Shown in pieces: positions 35,205-43,788 of a stretch of DNA of 48,639 nucleotides. Below the pieces are notes generated by a model. It had not been told where the DNA came from and did no database searches. It saw nothing but the letters and a program-made list of their open reading frames with translations. Within the stretch, counting starts at the first letter, position 1. Each line of letters starts with the position of its first letter. The stretch comes from an uncultured Clostridium sp. (GTDB lineage: Bacteria; Bacillota; Clostridia; Lachnospirales; Lachnospiraceae): positions 1 through 48,639 of the forward strand of contig CAMMNN010000028.1 of NCBI GenBank assembly GCA_946498245.1, given 5' to 3'. A program made the translations under genes and the position numbers.

Positions 35205-35225
35205 TTCAGAGGAGGAAGAACCGGA

Positions 35226-36242
35226 TTGACCAAAGGAGTGTATGCTTTTGTCCATGAAAGAGGAGTTGAACGTAAAAGCTCCTCCGGGGGAGCGTATCTG
35301 GCTGTCTGCTTGGCATTGGATAAAATAGCAGGCGAAACCGTAATCGTCTACGGGGCAGCCTTTGACCATAAATTGCACCTTGTCCATGAAAGGGCGGAAA
35401 CTCATGGGAAGCGGGAGAGGTTCTGCCAGAGCAAGTACGTCCGAAGCGATACGAGGGGAATTTATCCCCGGATCCAAAAGGATCTGCAGGAAGGGAAATA
35501 CGTGCTTTTTACCGGTACTCCCTGCCAAAACGACGCTGTGAAAAAATACTGTACCCGCAAAAATATTCCTATGGACAGATTGTACCTGATGGATATTATC
35601 TGCCATGGGGCCCCCAGCCCGGAACTCTGGGAAAAATACAAGGAGTGGATGGAAACAAAATATGGCAGCCCGCTTACGCAGTTTTCCTTCCGGTATAAAG
35701 GCAGCCGCTGGCAGCCCTATTCGGTAAAAGCCGTTTTCCAAAACGGCAGAGTCCTTATGAATACCTTTGATGCAAGGCTCTATACGAAACTCTTTCTTAC
35801 GGGCCTTCCTCTGCCGGAAGGATGTTTCCATTGCCCCTATGCCAATTTGGAACGGCCTTCGGATCTGACCATAGGGGATTTTTGGGGAATCGGCCGGGTT
35901 ATGCCACGCTTCCCCCATAGAAGAGGAGTGTCAGAGGTTTTAATCAACACCCAAAAGGGTGAGAAAATATGGGAAACGGTCATGGAAACAGCCTGGAATA
36001 ATCCTGAAATCCGGTTGGAAGAATGTCTGACAAAAGACTATCAAAAATACCAGCATAACCTGAACCTTCCGACTCCTAAGCCGTCTGGCACGGAAGCTTT
36101 CCGAAGGGATTTAAAGGAACGGGATTTTGAGTTCCTTTCAAAGAAATACGGTGGAAACAACTGGAAGGGAAAGAGCGTCCACTGCGTAAAAAGAGTTTTG
36201 GGGGAGCTAGGGATTTTGGCCATGCTGAAAAGGATTTTATAG
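35226..36242 (+). CDS. F420-hydrogenase beta-subunit-like protein lacking the ferredoxin domain
   Basis: This family (coenzyme F420 hydrogenase/dehydrogenase beta subunit) often sits beside polysaccharide pyruvyl transferases in capsule clusters, with unknown function. The 338-residue protein has SSSGGAYLAVCLALD, TGTPCQNDAVKKYC, DIICHGAPSPELWEKY and the end motif CFHCPYANLERPSDLTIGDFWG. Usual members begin with a 2[4Fe-4S] ferredoxin segment; here it is absent and there is no room for it after the preceding stop. Translation seems to start at TTG 35226 after GAGGAGGAAG. Confidence 0.75.
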   Translation: MTKGVYAFVHERGVERKSSSGGAYLAVCLALDKIAGETVIVYGAAFDHKLHLVHERAETHGKRERFCQSKYVRSDTRGIYPRIQKDLQEGKYVLFTGTPCQNDAVKKYCTRKNIPMDRLYLMDIICHGAPSPELWEKYKEWMETKYGSPLTQFSFRYKGSRWQPYSVKAVFQNGRVLMNTFDARLYTKLFLTGLPLPEGCFHCPYANLERPSDLTIGDFWGIGRVMPRFPHRRGVSEVLINTQKGEKIWETVMETAWNNPEIRLEECLTKDYQKYQHNLNLPTPKPSGTEAFRRDLKERDFEFLSKKYGGNNWKGKSVHCVKRVLGELGILAMLKRIL

Positions 36243-36257
36243 ACAGGGGGAAAACGT

Positions 36258-37406
36258 ATGATTAGGGTTTTACACTGTATCAGCAATCTGGACAGAGCGG
36301 GCATTGAAACCATGCTGATGAATTATTACCGGCATATGGATCATGAAAAGGTTCAGTTTGATTTTTTGTGCAATAAAACGAAGCCGGGAAGCTATGACAA
36401 AGAGGTCTTGGAGGCCGGAGGGCGGATCTACCATACGCCCGGTTTAAATCCCCTGAAATTTTTTCAGTATCAGAAATATATGTCGGAGCTGTTTCGCCGC
36501 CACCCGGAATACCGGATCATTCATGTCCACAACGGCGCATTGGGGGTATACGCCTTATACGGGGCCAAAAAAAACGGGATTCCCTGGAGGATTTTTCACG
36601 CCCACGGAGCCAGCATTGCCTTTGACCTGAAGTGGCCGTTAAAAATGCTCTGCAAAACCCAGCTAAAAAGAAACTGCAATCTCTATTGGACCTGTGGGGA
36701 GAAAGCGGCGGAATGTTATTTTGGAAAGCGGATTGTGAGGCAGAAAAAATGCCTTACCATACGAAATGCCATTGATACGAAACGGTTTTCCTTTTCACCG
36801 GAAATCAGAGAAAAAATCCGCAGGCAGATGGGCCTTGAGGAAGCTTTTATTATCGGCCATATCGGACGTTTTATGGCCCAGAAAAACCACGACTTTTTAA
36901 TCGATATTTTCCGGGAAATCCGCAGGATAGAACCAAAAGCCGTGCTGGTGCTGTTAGGAGACGGAGAGCTGCAGGAAAAGATCCGAAAGAAAGCGCGATC
37001 CCTGGCAGTAGGGCACTGTACTCTTATGATGGGAAATGTGGACAATGCCTGGGAGTGGTACCAGGCTTTTGACGCTTTTGTCCTTCCCTCTGTGTGGGAG
37101 GGCCTTCCGGTAGTGGGAATCGAGGCCCAGGCTGCGGATTTGCCCTGCTTTTTCTCTGACTCCATCACAGAAGAGGTGAAAATCACAGAAAATGCGGCAT
37201 TTATTTCTCTAAAGAAAAAGCCTGAGGAATGGGCCAAGATCATTGTCCAGGGGGCCAAAGGTCGTTCCCGGAAGGATGTATCCGGGACAATTGCCGGGGC
37301 AGGCTACGACATCGGGATCGAGGCCCGAAAACTGCAGAAATATTACGAAAGCCTTGAAAAAAGGAGCAGCCATGAAAATCGGAATTTTGACCCATCATTA
37401 CATTAA
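36258..37406 (+). CDS. Family 4 glycosyltransferase (EpsF-like)
   Basis: The 382-residue protein is a GT-B enzyme with the start IRVLHCISNLDRAGIETMLM and DFLCNKTKPGSYDKEV found in EpsF/Cap-type transferases, IIHVHNGALGVYAL, IGHIGRFMAQKNHDFLIDIF, and the donor site LPSVWEGLPVVGIEAQAADLP. Start follows CAGGGGGAAA. It overlaps the pyruvyl transferase by 35 bases. Confidence 0.88.
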   Translation: MIRVLHCISNLDRAGIETMLMNYYRHMDHEKVQFDFLCNKTKPGSYDKEVLEAGGRIYHTPGLNPLKFFQYQKYMSELFRRHPEYRIIHVHNGALGVYALYGAKKNGIPWRIFHAHGASIAFDLKWPLKMLCKTQLKRNCNLYWTCGEKAAECYFGKRIVRQKKCLTIRNAIDTKRFSFSPEIREKIRRQMGLEEAFIIGHIGRFMAQKNHDFLIDIFREIRRIEPKAVLVLLGDGELQEKIRKKARSLAVGHCTLMMGNVDNAWEWYQAFDAFVLPSVWEGLPVVGIEAQAADLPCFFSDSITEEVKITENAAFISLKKKPEEWAKIIVQGAKGRSRKDVSGTIAGAGYDIGIEARKLQKYYESLEKRSSHENRNFDPSLH

Positions 37407-38445
37407 TAATTTCGGAGCTTACCTTCAGGCATACGCTCTTTGCAAAACCATTAAAAGACTGTATCCCCAGGATGAGGTATTTATCATTCATTATATCAAT
37501 ATCAAACACTTTTTGATCAATACCTGCGGCTGGTTCCGCTACTACCGGGGAAAAGAAAGCTTTCGGGCATGGCGGGAGAAAGTGAAGCTGCCGGCTACAT
37601 TTGCCAGGGAACGCCGCCGGCATTTGCCCCTTACCAGGATATGCTTTTCAGCCAGGGCCGTAAACCGGCTGGGGCTGGACTGCATTGTGGTAGGAAGTGA
37701 TGAGGTGTGGAATTACCAGGATAAGAAGGGAAACGCCAAGATAAAATTTGCCTGGGGCTTAACCTGCAGAAATATCATCGCCTATGCTCCCAGCGTAGGC
37801 AACTCTGTGGTTTCCGGGGAAGTGCCCCCGTATATCCGTGAGGGATTAAAAAGGTTTCAAGCCTTTTCCGCCAGGGATACGCTGACGGAAACGTTCATAA
37901 AAGAATTGACCGGGAAAGAAGCCGCCAGAGTTTTGGATCCAACCTTTCTGACGGAGTTTCCCAAAGAATTTCTCCAGGGGATTAGACGGCCGTATATCTT
38001 GTTTTATTACTGTGATAAGCTTCCGGGAGAAATTTTGGAGGAGATTGTATCTTATGCAAAGGAAAAGGGGTATGCGATTTACGGAGCCGGGGAATATAAT
38101 AAGATTTACAGCGGCCTGACGGTAAATCTGACTCCTTTCCAATGGATTGGAATGTTCCGGGAGGCGGAGTTTGTATTTACGGGAACCTTCCACGGAACCG
38201 TGTTTTCCTTGCTGAACCAGAAGCAATTCGCCTGCTTCCTGTCTAACAAGAGCCGGAAGGAGAAGGTAGGAGCGCTGCTAAAAGGCTTTGGAATGCAGGA
38301 CAGAATCATGGGAAAAAAGGAAGATTTGCCTGCCCTTTTGGAGCGAAAAATCGATTATATAAAAGTGAGTCAGGAGATTGACAGGCAGAAAAAGGCAGGC
38401 ATCAGCTACTTAAAGAGAAGCATTGGGACAGAAAGCGGCCAGTGA
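37372..38445 (+). CDS. Polysaccharide pyruvyl transferase family protein
   Basis: Members add a ketal-linked pyruvate to a sugar from phosphoenolpyruvate, giving the polymer a negative charge. The 357-residue protein starts KIGILTHHYINNFGAYLQAY, has IVVGSDEVWN, YAPSVGNSVV, SARDTLTETFIKELTG, LDPTFL and the late motif FVFTGTFHGTVFSLLNQKQF. The ATG at 37372 follows AAAGGAGCAG; a longer in-frame reading overlaps the GT4 gene further and lacks conserved sequence. A GC-rich hairpin (38435-38452) without a T-run overlaps its stop. Confidence 0.87.
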   Translation: MKIGILTHHYINNFGAYLQAYALCKTIKRLYPQDEVFIIHYINIKHFLINTCGWFRYYRGKESFRAWREKVKLPATFARERRRHLPLTRICFSARAVNRLGLDCIVVGSDEVWNYQDKKGNAKIKFAWGLTCRNIIAYAPSVGNSVVSGEVPPYIREGLKRFQAFSARDTLTETFIKELTGKEAARVLDPTFLTEFPKEFLQGIRRPYILFYYCDKLPGEILEEIVSYAKEKGYAIYGAGEYNKIYSGLTVNLTPFQWIGMFREAEFVFTGTFHGTVFSLLNQKQFACFLSNKSRKEKVGALLKGFGMQDRIMGKKEDLPALLERKIDYIKVSQEIDRQKKAGISYLKRSIGTESGQ

Positions 38446-38482
38446 GGGCCGCAGGCCAGGGGCAAAAGAGGAGATGGTAAGA

Positions 38483-39769
38483 ATGGATTTTATGGTTTAT
38501 TCTGCAGCGGATAAGGGAAGCGTTCATGTATGGGGTGAGACTCCTTCAGGAAAGAGCATCATTGGCGACGGAACCATAAACGGAAAAAAATTCCTTTTTT
38601 ATGCAGAACCCGGGGGACCGAAAGGGATTTGCTTTGGAAGGGAGGAAGGCCGGTTATTTTCCCGGCTTTTTGAGGAGGCGAAAAAAGAGAACTCCCAATA
38701 TCCCCTTGTGTACTTTATAAATTGCTACGGAGCGGATTTAAAAGAAAAGACAGGGGCTTTGGACAGTTATGCCCGGATGTTTCGGGAATTTGTAAGCTGC
38801 GGGGAAAAGCAGCTTCACATAGCAGTCATCTGTGGAAGCTGCGTAGGCGGTTCGGCCTATCTGGCAGGTATGTGTGATGTGATTCTCTTTTCGGAAGGCA
38901 GAGGGAATTTATGCCTTACGGGGCCCAAAATCGTCCAGGCGTTTATGGGGGAAACCTCTTCGAAGGAAGAATTGGGCGGAGAAATGATCCACAGGAGAAA
39001 TGGCACAATCACCCGTCTTTTTGACAGTCCTTCCCAGTGCAGGGAGGAGATAGACGGTTTGCTGTCCGCCTTTTACGAGGCAGATCAAAGGGAAAGAGAA
39101 CCCCGGAATCCTTTAAAAAACCATTTGATTCCAATGCGGAGCAAGGCCTACGATATGCACGAAATTATTGACGGAATCGCAGATAAGGATTCCTTTCGGG
39201 AAGTTTCCCCGGATTTTGCCGGCAATCTCATTACCGCGTTTGCAAGGATCGGAGGGGTCCATGTGGGGATTTTCGCCAATCAGCCCCAGGTGCTGGCCGG
39301 TACTCTGGACTGTGACACTTCGGAAAAGGGAACGCGGTTTTTGCAGGCCTGCAAGAAGCTTCGCCTGCCCCTTTTAGTGATTGCAGACGTGCCCTCTTTT
39401 ATGCCGGGAACAGAACAGGAACAAAAGGGAATTGAAATAAAGGGTGGTCAGCTTTTAAAGGCCATGATACAATTAGATACAGTGAAGATCACTTTGATTC
39501 TCAACAAAAGCTTTGGCGGCGCTTACATTGCCATGAACAGTCTGGGACTGGGAGCCAGTAAAGTGTACGCCTGGTCCGGCAGCTCCATCGGCATTATGGG
39601 AGAAAGTATGTCAAAGGCCCTGCAGAAAGACAACTCCCCCCTAAAGGAATCCTTGGGACTGAGCGCTGAGGAAAATCTGGCAAACCAAAGCATATCGGGG
39701 ATCCTTTCTCCGGAAGAAACCAGGGAAATCTTAGTACGAGATTTTTCGTCCTTCAGAAACAAAGGGTGA
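38483..39769 (+). CDS. Orphan acyl-CoA carboxyltransferase-domain protein
   Basis: The 428-residue protein is homologous to the carboxyltransferase (beta) subunit of propionyl/acetyl-CoA carboxylases. Both crotonase-like halves are visible: VICGSCVGGSAYLAGMCDVI and LCLTGPKIVQAFMGE, then YDMHEIIDGIADKDSF, VGIFANQPQVLAGTLD, VPSFMPGTEQEQKGIE, NKSFGGAYIAMNSLG and GSSIGIMG. It is about 80 residues shorter than PccB, mostly at the N-terminus. No biotin carboxylase or biotin carrier gene lies near. ATG 38483 is chosen because AGAGGAG directly abuts the ATG at 38474. It might supply or use an acyl group for the next gene (inference). Confidence 0.78.
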   Translation: MDFMVYSAADKGSVHVWGETPSGKSIIGDGTINGKKFLFYAEPGGPKGICFGREEGRLFSRLFEEAKKENSQYPLVYFINCYGADLKEKTGALDSYARMFREFVSCGEKQLHIAVICGSCVGGSAYLAGMCDVILFSEGRGNLCLTGPKIVQAFMGETSSKEELGGEMIHRRNGTITRLFDSPSQCREEIDGLLSAFYEADQREREPRNPLKNHLIPMRSKAYDMHEIIDGIADKDSFREVSPDFAGNLITAFARIGGVHVGIFANQPQVLAGTLDCDTSEKGTRFLQACKKLRLPLLVIADVPSFMPGTEQEQKGIEIKGGQLLKAMIQLDTVKITLILNKSFGGAYIAMNSLGLGASKVYAWSGSSIGIMGESMSKALQKDNSPLKESLGLSAEENLANQSISGILSPEETREILVRDFSSFRNKG

Positions 39770-39800
39770 GACGACGGTAAATGGATAAGGAGGAAAAACT

Positions 39801-40454
39801 ATGATTTTAGGACTTTTTGGAGCAGGCGGAGCAGGAAAAAGCCTTTATGACTGTATTATCAGGGATAAAAAGTCGGCGGAAGCCTATGAGCAGATTGTAT
39901 TTGTAGATGATGTCATTGGGGTAGAGGAGACGTATGGGGTTAAGGTGTATACCTTTGCTCAGATCACAGAGATGTATACGAATCAGGAATTAAAATTTCT
40001 CATTGCATTGGGAACTCCCGATGCCAGAGAAAAAATATTCCGGAAAATCAAGGATGCGGGATATTCCCTGGCTGTCTGGATAAGTCCTGATGCCGACATT
40101 TCCCCAACTGCGCAATTTGGAGAAGGCGCCCTTGTTTTTGATACGTATATTGACGCAGATGTTGTAGTGGGCCATAATACTTTAATTTATAAAAACGCCA
40201 TTGTGGGCCATGATACGGTTATAAAAGAGCATTGTGTGATTTCTGTTAATACCTTTGTGGGTGGTCACTGCCAGATAGATGAAAACGCTTATATAGGGCC
40301 CTGCGCTGCAGTAAGAGATCAGATCCATATCGGAAAACGGGCGCTGGTGGGACTGAATGCCGCAGTGTACAAGGATGTGCCGGATGATTTTACGGCCATT
40401 GGGAATCCTGCTAAGGCCATGCCGAAATCAAAGGGAGATATGTTCTCAAAATAG
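39801..40454 (+). CDS. NeuD/PglD-like sugar O- or N-acyltransferase
   Basis: The 217-residue protein has an N-terminal Rossmann-like PglD domain (GLFGAGGAGKSLYDCI) and a left-handed beta-helix of hexapeptide repeats from about residue 95 (ISPDADISPTAQFGEGALVF, then VVGHNTLIYKNAIVGHDTVI, IGPCAAVRDQIHIGKRA), ending in GNPAKAMP. Such enzymes acylate sugars of surface polysaccharides using acyl-CoA. The catalytic histidine is probably within VGHDTVIKEH. Start follows TAAGGAGGAA. Confidence 0.85.
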   Translation: MILGLFGAGGAGKSLYDCIIRDKKSAEAYEQIVFVDDVIGVEETYGVKVYTFAQITEMYTNQELKFLIALGTPDAREKIFRKIKDAGYSLAVWISPDADISPTAQFGEGALVFDTYIDADVVVGHNTLIYKNAIVGHDTVIKEHCVISVNTFVGGHCQIDENAYIGPCAAVRDQIHIGKRALVGLNAAVYKDVPDDFTAIGNPAKAMPKSKGDMFSK

Positions 40455-40472
40455 GGAAAGGAGCGCAGGCTT

Positions 40473-42074
40473 ATGAAGTTAACATTTATCGGAGCCGATC
40501 ATGAGGTTACCGGAAGCTGCCATTATCTGGAAGTGGGGGATAAGAAAATTCTGGTGGACTGCGGCATGGAGCAGGGGATCAATGTCTATGAAAACGCGCC
40601 TCTGCCGGTAAGCTATTCGGAAATAGATTATGTGCTGCTGACCCACGCCCATATTGACCATGCCGGCCATCTGCCCTTGATTTATGCCAAGGGATTCCGG
40701 GGCATGGTAGTGGCTACAGATGCTACAACGGATTTATGTGAAATTATGCTTCGTGACAGCGCCCACATCCAGGAGATGGAGGCGGAATGGAAAAACAGGA
40801 AGGCCAGGAGAGCCGGAAGGCAGGAGGAACCGCCGATCTATACCATGGAAGATGCCGAGGGTGTTTTAAAGCTGTTTCACCCCTGTCCTTACGGAAAGGT
40901 ACTGAAGCTGGCGGAGGAGGTTTCCGTGCGTTTTGTAGACGCAGGCCACCTTTTAGGTTCGGCTTCCATTGAAGTGTGGGCCAAGGAGGAAGATACAGAG
41001 AAGAAACTGGTATTTTCCGGAGACATTGGAAATTATCATAAGCCCCTGATCCGGGATCCCCAGTACGTAAAAGAGGCGGACTATGTGCTGATGGAATGCA
41101 CCTACGGAGATCGCTACCACAAGAGAGGAATTGACCATGTGGCGGAGCTGGCCCAGATTATCCAGAGCACCCTGGATCGGGGCGGCAATGTGGTGATTCC
41201 CGCTTTTGCCGTAGGGCGAACCCAGGAGCTTCTGTATTTTATACGCTGCATGAAAGACCAGCATCTGGTAACGGGCCACGGCCATTTTGACGTATATGTA
41301 GACAGCCCCATGGCAGTAGAGGCTACCCATGTCTTTAAGGAAAACGAACTGGACTGCTACGACGACGAAACCCAGGAGCTGGTAAGAAGGGGAATTAACC
41401 CCATTAGCTTTCCGGGACTGAAGCTTTCGGTCAGCGCAGAAGAATCCAAAAACATTAACTTTGATCCGGATCCCAAGGTCATTATTTCGGCGGCAGGAAT
41501 GTGCGATGCAGGACGGATCCGCCACCATTTAAAGCATAACCTTTGGAGAAAGGAGTCCACTATTGTATTTGCCGGATACCAGGCGGAGGGGACGCTGGGC
41601 CGCGCTCTGGTAGACGGGGCCAAAACGGTAAAGCTTTTTGGAGAAACCATTGACGTGGAGGCTGACATCGTCAATATTGAGGGCATCAGCGGCCATGCGG
41701 ACCGGGACGGCCTCATGGACTGGATTTCCGCTTTTGAAACGAAGCCCCAGTGCGTCTTTATGGTACACGGGGAAGATTCCGTATGCGCCTCCTTTGCAAA
41801 AGATCTGGAAAGGGAAAAAGGACTTCGCGCCCAGGCACCGTTTTCCGGTTCGGTTTTTGATTTAAAGGCAGGGGAATGGATTGTCAAGACGGAGGGGATT
41901 CCCGTCAGCAAAGAAAGAGTGGCCCGGAAGAAGGCTTCAGGAGTTTATGCCCGTCTCGAGGCGGCAGGCGAGAGGCTTTTACAGGTTATCCGCCACAATG
42001 CAGGAGGGGCCAATAAGGATCTGGCGAAATTTGCGGATCAGATCCAGTCCCTCTGCGATAAATGGGACCGATAA
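40473..42074 (+). CDS. Beta-CASP metallo-beta-lactamase-fold RNA nuclease
   Basis: The 533-residue protein has the metal-binding LTHAHIDHAGHLPL, GHLLGSASIEVW, FSGDIGNYHKPL, and beta-CASP motifs VVIPAFAVGRTQELLYFI, ISAAGMCDAGRIRHHL and the C-terminal EGISGHADRDGLMDW with VHGEDS. These proteins cut or trim RNA. There is a tail of about 75 residues after the catalytic part. It follows the NeuD-like gene by 18 bases but is functionally separate; it may simply share the transcript with rnhA downstream. Confidence 0.9.
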   Translation: MKLTFIGADHEVTGSCHYLEVGDKKILVDCGMEQGINVYENAPLPVSYSEIDYVLLTHAHIDHAGHLPLIYAKGFRGMVVATDATTDLCEIMLRDSAHIQEMEAEWKNRKARRAGRQEEPPIYTMEDAEGVLKLFHPCPYGKVLKLAEEVSVRFVDAGHLLGSASIEVWAKEEDTEKKLVFSGDIGNYHKPLIRDPQYVKEADYVLMECTYGDRYHKRGIDHVAELAQIIQSTLDRGGNVVIPAFAVGRTQELLYFIRCMKDQHLVTGHGHFDVYVDSPMAVEATHVFKENELDCYDDETQELVRRGINPISFPGLKLSVSAEESKNINFDPDPKVIISAAGMCDAGRIRHHLKHNLWRKESTIVFAGYQAEGTLGRALVDGAKTVKLFGETIDVEADIVNIEGISGHADRDGLMDWISAFETKPQCVFMVHGEDSVCASFAKDLEREKGLRAQAPFSGSVFDLKAGEWIVKTEGIPVSKERVARKKASGVYARLEAAGERLLQVIRHNAGGANKDLAKFADQIQSLCDKWDR

Positions 42075-42097
42075 GAAGGACAGAGGAAAGATAGACA

Positions 42098-42577
42098 ATG
42101 AGCAAAGTACAGATTTATACAGACGGTTCGGCCAGGGGAAATCCTGACGGGCCGGGAGGATACGGAGTGGTTCTCCATTTTACAGATTCCGCCGGACAGC
42201 TTCACGAGAAAACCATATCGGCGGGCTACGTTAAAACCACCAATAACCGCATGGAGCTAATGGCAGCCATTGTGGGGCTGGAAGCCTTAAACCGCCCCTG
42301 CCAGGTGGATTTGTATTCAGATTCCAAATATCTGACAGACGCATTTAACCAGCACTGGATTGACAAGTGGGTGGCCAACGGCTGGGTAAGAGGAAAAAGC
42401 GGGCCTGTAAAAAATATTGATCTCTGGGAGCGGCTGCTGAAAGCGAAGGCCCCTCATCAGGTAACATTTATCTGGGTAAAGGGCCACGCAGGCCATCCCC
42501 AGAATGAGCGGTGTGACAAAATGGCCGTAGCAGCAGCCCTGGGAGGAGAGCTTCTGACGGACCCGGGAGCAGGCTGA
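42098..42577 (+). CDS. rnhA: Ribonuclease HI
   Basis: RNase HI degrades RNA in RNA-DNA hybrids. The 159-residue protein has all catalytic parts: D in YTDGSARGNPDGPGG, E in TTNNRMELMAAI, D in LYSDSKYLTDAF, and the C-terminal H/D region VKGHAGHPQNERCDKMA. It is of E. coli type with the basic handle region (WIDKWVANGWVRGKSGPVKN). It ends the long same-strand run that starts at 19665. Confidence 0.95.
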   Translation: MSKVQIYTDGSARGNPDGPGGYGVVLHFTDSAGQLHEKTISAGYVKTTNNRMELMAAIVGLEALNRPCQVDLYSDSKYLTDAFNQHWIDKWVANGWVRGKSGPVKNIDLWERLLKAKAPHQVTFIWVKGHAGHPQNERCDKMAVAAALGGELLTDPGAG

Positions 42578-42720
42578 CGGCTCCGGATAATTATTACGCA
42601 AACCTTACAAAATATTACGCTTTTTGGTAGTCTGTTCCTTTTCCCCCAAAAGTATGTTATGGTACAAACAGAAAGGGGAGAGATGCAAACTCCCTGTGTT
42701 TGTAAGAGAGAGGAATCCGG

Positions 42721-43503
42721 ATGGCAGATTTAAAAAAGCGCATTGCTTTGGTGGCTGCAGTACTGGTTATTGGCAGTTTGGCAACGGCATATACGCATTA
42801 TTTCGTTACGACAAATGAATATACGGCTGCGTCGGAAAGCTTTGAAGAGGAAACGGCAGTTTATTTTGAAGCTCCTGCAGAGGCAGGAGGAGGGGAGCCG
42901 GCTGTGGCAGCCGCCAGGGCGGCAGTTCCTCAGGAGGCGGAAGGAACTGGAGAAACCTATGGGGAAAGTGCTGCGGCCCTTCCGGACGCCGCAGCGGCCG
43001 ACGGGGCAACCCCGGAAGCTCTTTCGGCAGAGGAGCCGGCAGAGGAAGAACTTTCCCAGGAAGCTTCCTGGGCGGAAGAGACTTTGGAAGGGGCAGACAC
43101 CATAGAAGCTGCGGCGGAGGAAACTTTTTATTCCATGTACCAGCGGCGCCTTGATGATCTGGATGCTCAGATTTTGAAAATGCGCAGCCAGCAGACCAGA
43201 TCCACTGCCATTTCCATTAAAGAAATGGCGGATACGGAATTAAAGCTTTGGGACAAAGAACTTACTTCCCTCTATGAGACGATTATGGAGCAGTTAGACG
43301 AAGCCGGCAGAGAGGAACTGGCCCGGAAAGAGCGGGAATGGATGAAGGAGCGCGATGCCGCGGCGGAAAAGGCGGCTCCCGTAAAAAGCGGCGGTTCCAT
43401 TGAAAGCGCCGAATATACGGCTTCCCTGGCGGAGTCTACCAAGGCCCGGGCCTATGAGCTTCTGGAAGAATACCAGGATTATCTGAAGAAACCGGCAGTC
43501 TGA
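42721..43503 (+). CDS. Membrane-anchored DUF1311 (LprI-like) protein
   Basis: The 260-residue product has an N-terminal membrane helix (about 7-25) with no lipobox, a long Ala/Glu-rich low-complexity stretch (about 38-135), and a C-terminal helical domain like DUF1311/LprI N-terminal proteins (LKLWDKELTSLYETIMEQLD, then REWMKERDAAAEK). LprI-type proteins inhibit lysozyme in mycobacteria; whether this one does is unknown, and the usual cysteines are absent. The start has a GAGAGGAATCC site. Upstream, 143 bases hold no clear promoter. Confidence 0.65.
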   Translation: MADLKKRIALVAAVLVIGSLATAYTHYFVTTNEYTAASESFEEETAVYFEAPAEAGGGEPAVAAARAAVPQEAEGTGETYGESAAALPDAAAADGATPEALSAEEPAEEELSQEASWAEETLEGADTIEAAAEETFYSMYQRRLDDLDAQILKMRSQQTRSTAISIKEMADTELKLWDKELTSLYETIMEQLDEAGREELARKEREWMKERDAAAEKAAPVKSGGSIESAEYTASLAESTKARAYELLEEYQDYLKKPAV

Positions 43504-43550
43504 CTCCGTATCCCTGCTGCTTTTCCAATGGAAGAATGAACAGTTCAGTC

Positions 43551-43579
43551 TTGATAAATGGATTTCCATATGATAGGAT
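43551..43579 (+). promoter_or_regulatory. Possible sigma-A promoter upstream of the 42-residue gene and alaS
   Basis: TTGATA (43551-43556) and TAGGAT (43574-43579) with a 17-base spacer; the -10 box matches consensus at four of six bases. No T-box-like leader is visible before alaS. Confidence 0.4.
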
Positions 43580-43641
43580 ATATAGAATGAGAAGAATTTT
43601 ACCGGGCCGGCTAAGCGGCCTGCGGCGAGGAGGGCTTATAT

Positions 43642-43770
43642 ATGGGTTTTCTTTCTAGTTTTATCAGTTCTGTGGTAAAAGCGGCGGTATTTGCTCTGGT
43701 AGCTTATGCCGGTATTGTATTGGGGAAAAAATTCAGGGATAAAAAAGATTCGCAGAAGGCGGATCAGTAA
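43642..43770 (+). CDS. Small membrane protein, 42 residues
   Basis: An ATG preceded eight bases upstream by GAGGAGGG opens a frame encoding MGFLSSFISSVVKAAVF, then ALVAYAGIVLGKK and a charged tail FRDKKDSQKADQ. It has one membrane helix (about 5-28) with a basic cytoplasmic end. I do not recognise a family. Small single-helix proteins upstream of alaS occur in related genomes to my knowledge, but this is not verifiable here. It lies 18 bases before the alaS start, so it is likely cotranscribed. Confidence 0.65.
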   Translation: MGFLSSFISSVVKAAVFALVAYAGIVLGKKFRDKKDSQKADQ

Positions 43771-43788
43771 ATTCGGAGGACTAAAGAC

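Noticed and set aside
43504..43788. T-box leader upstream of alaS
   Set aside because: No AGGGTGGNACCGCG-type T-box sequence or stem I pattern was found.
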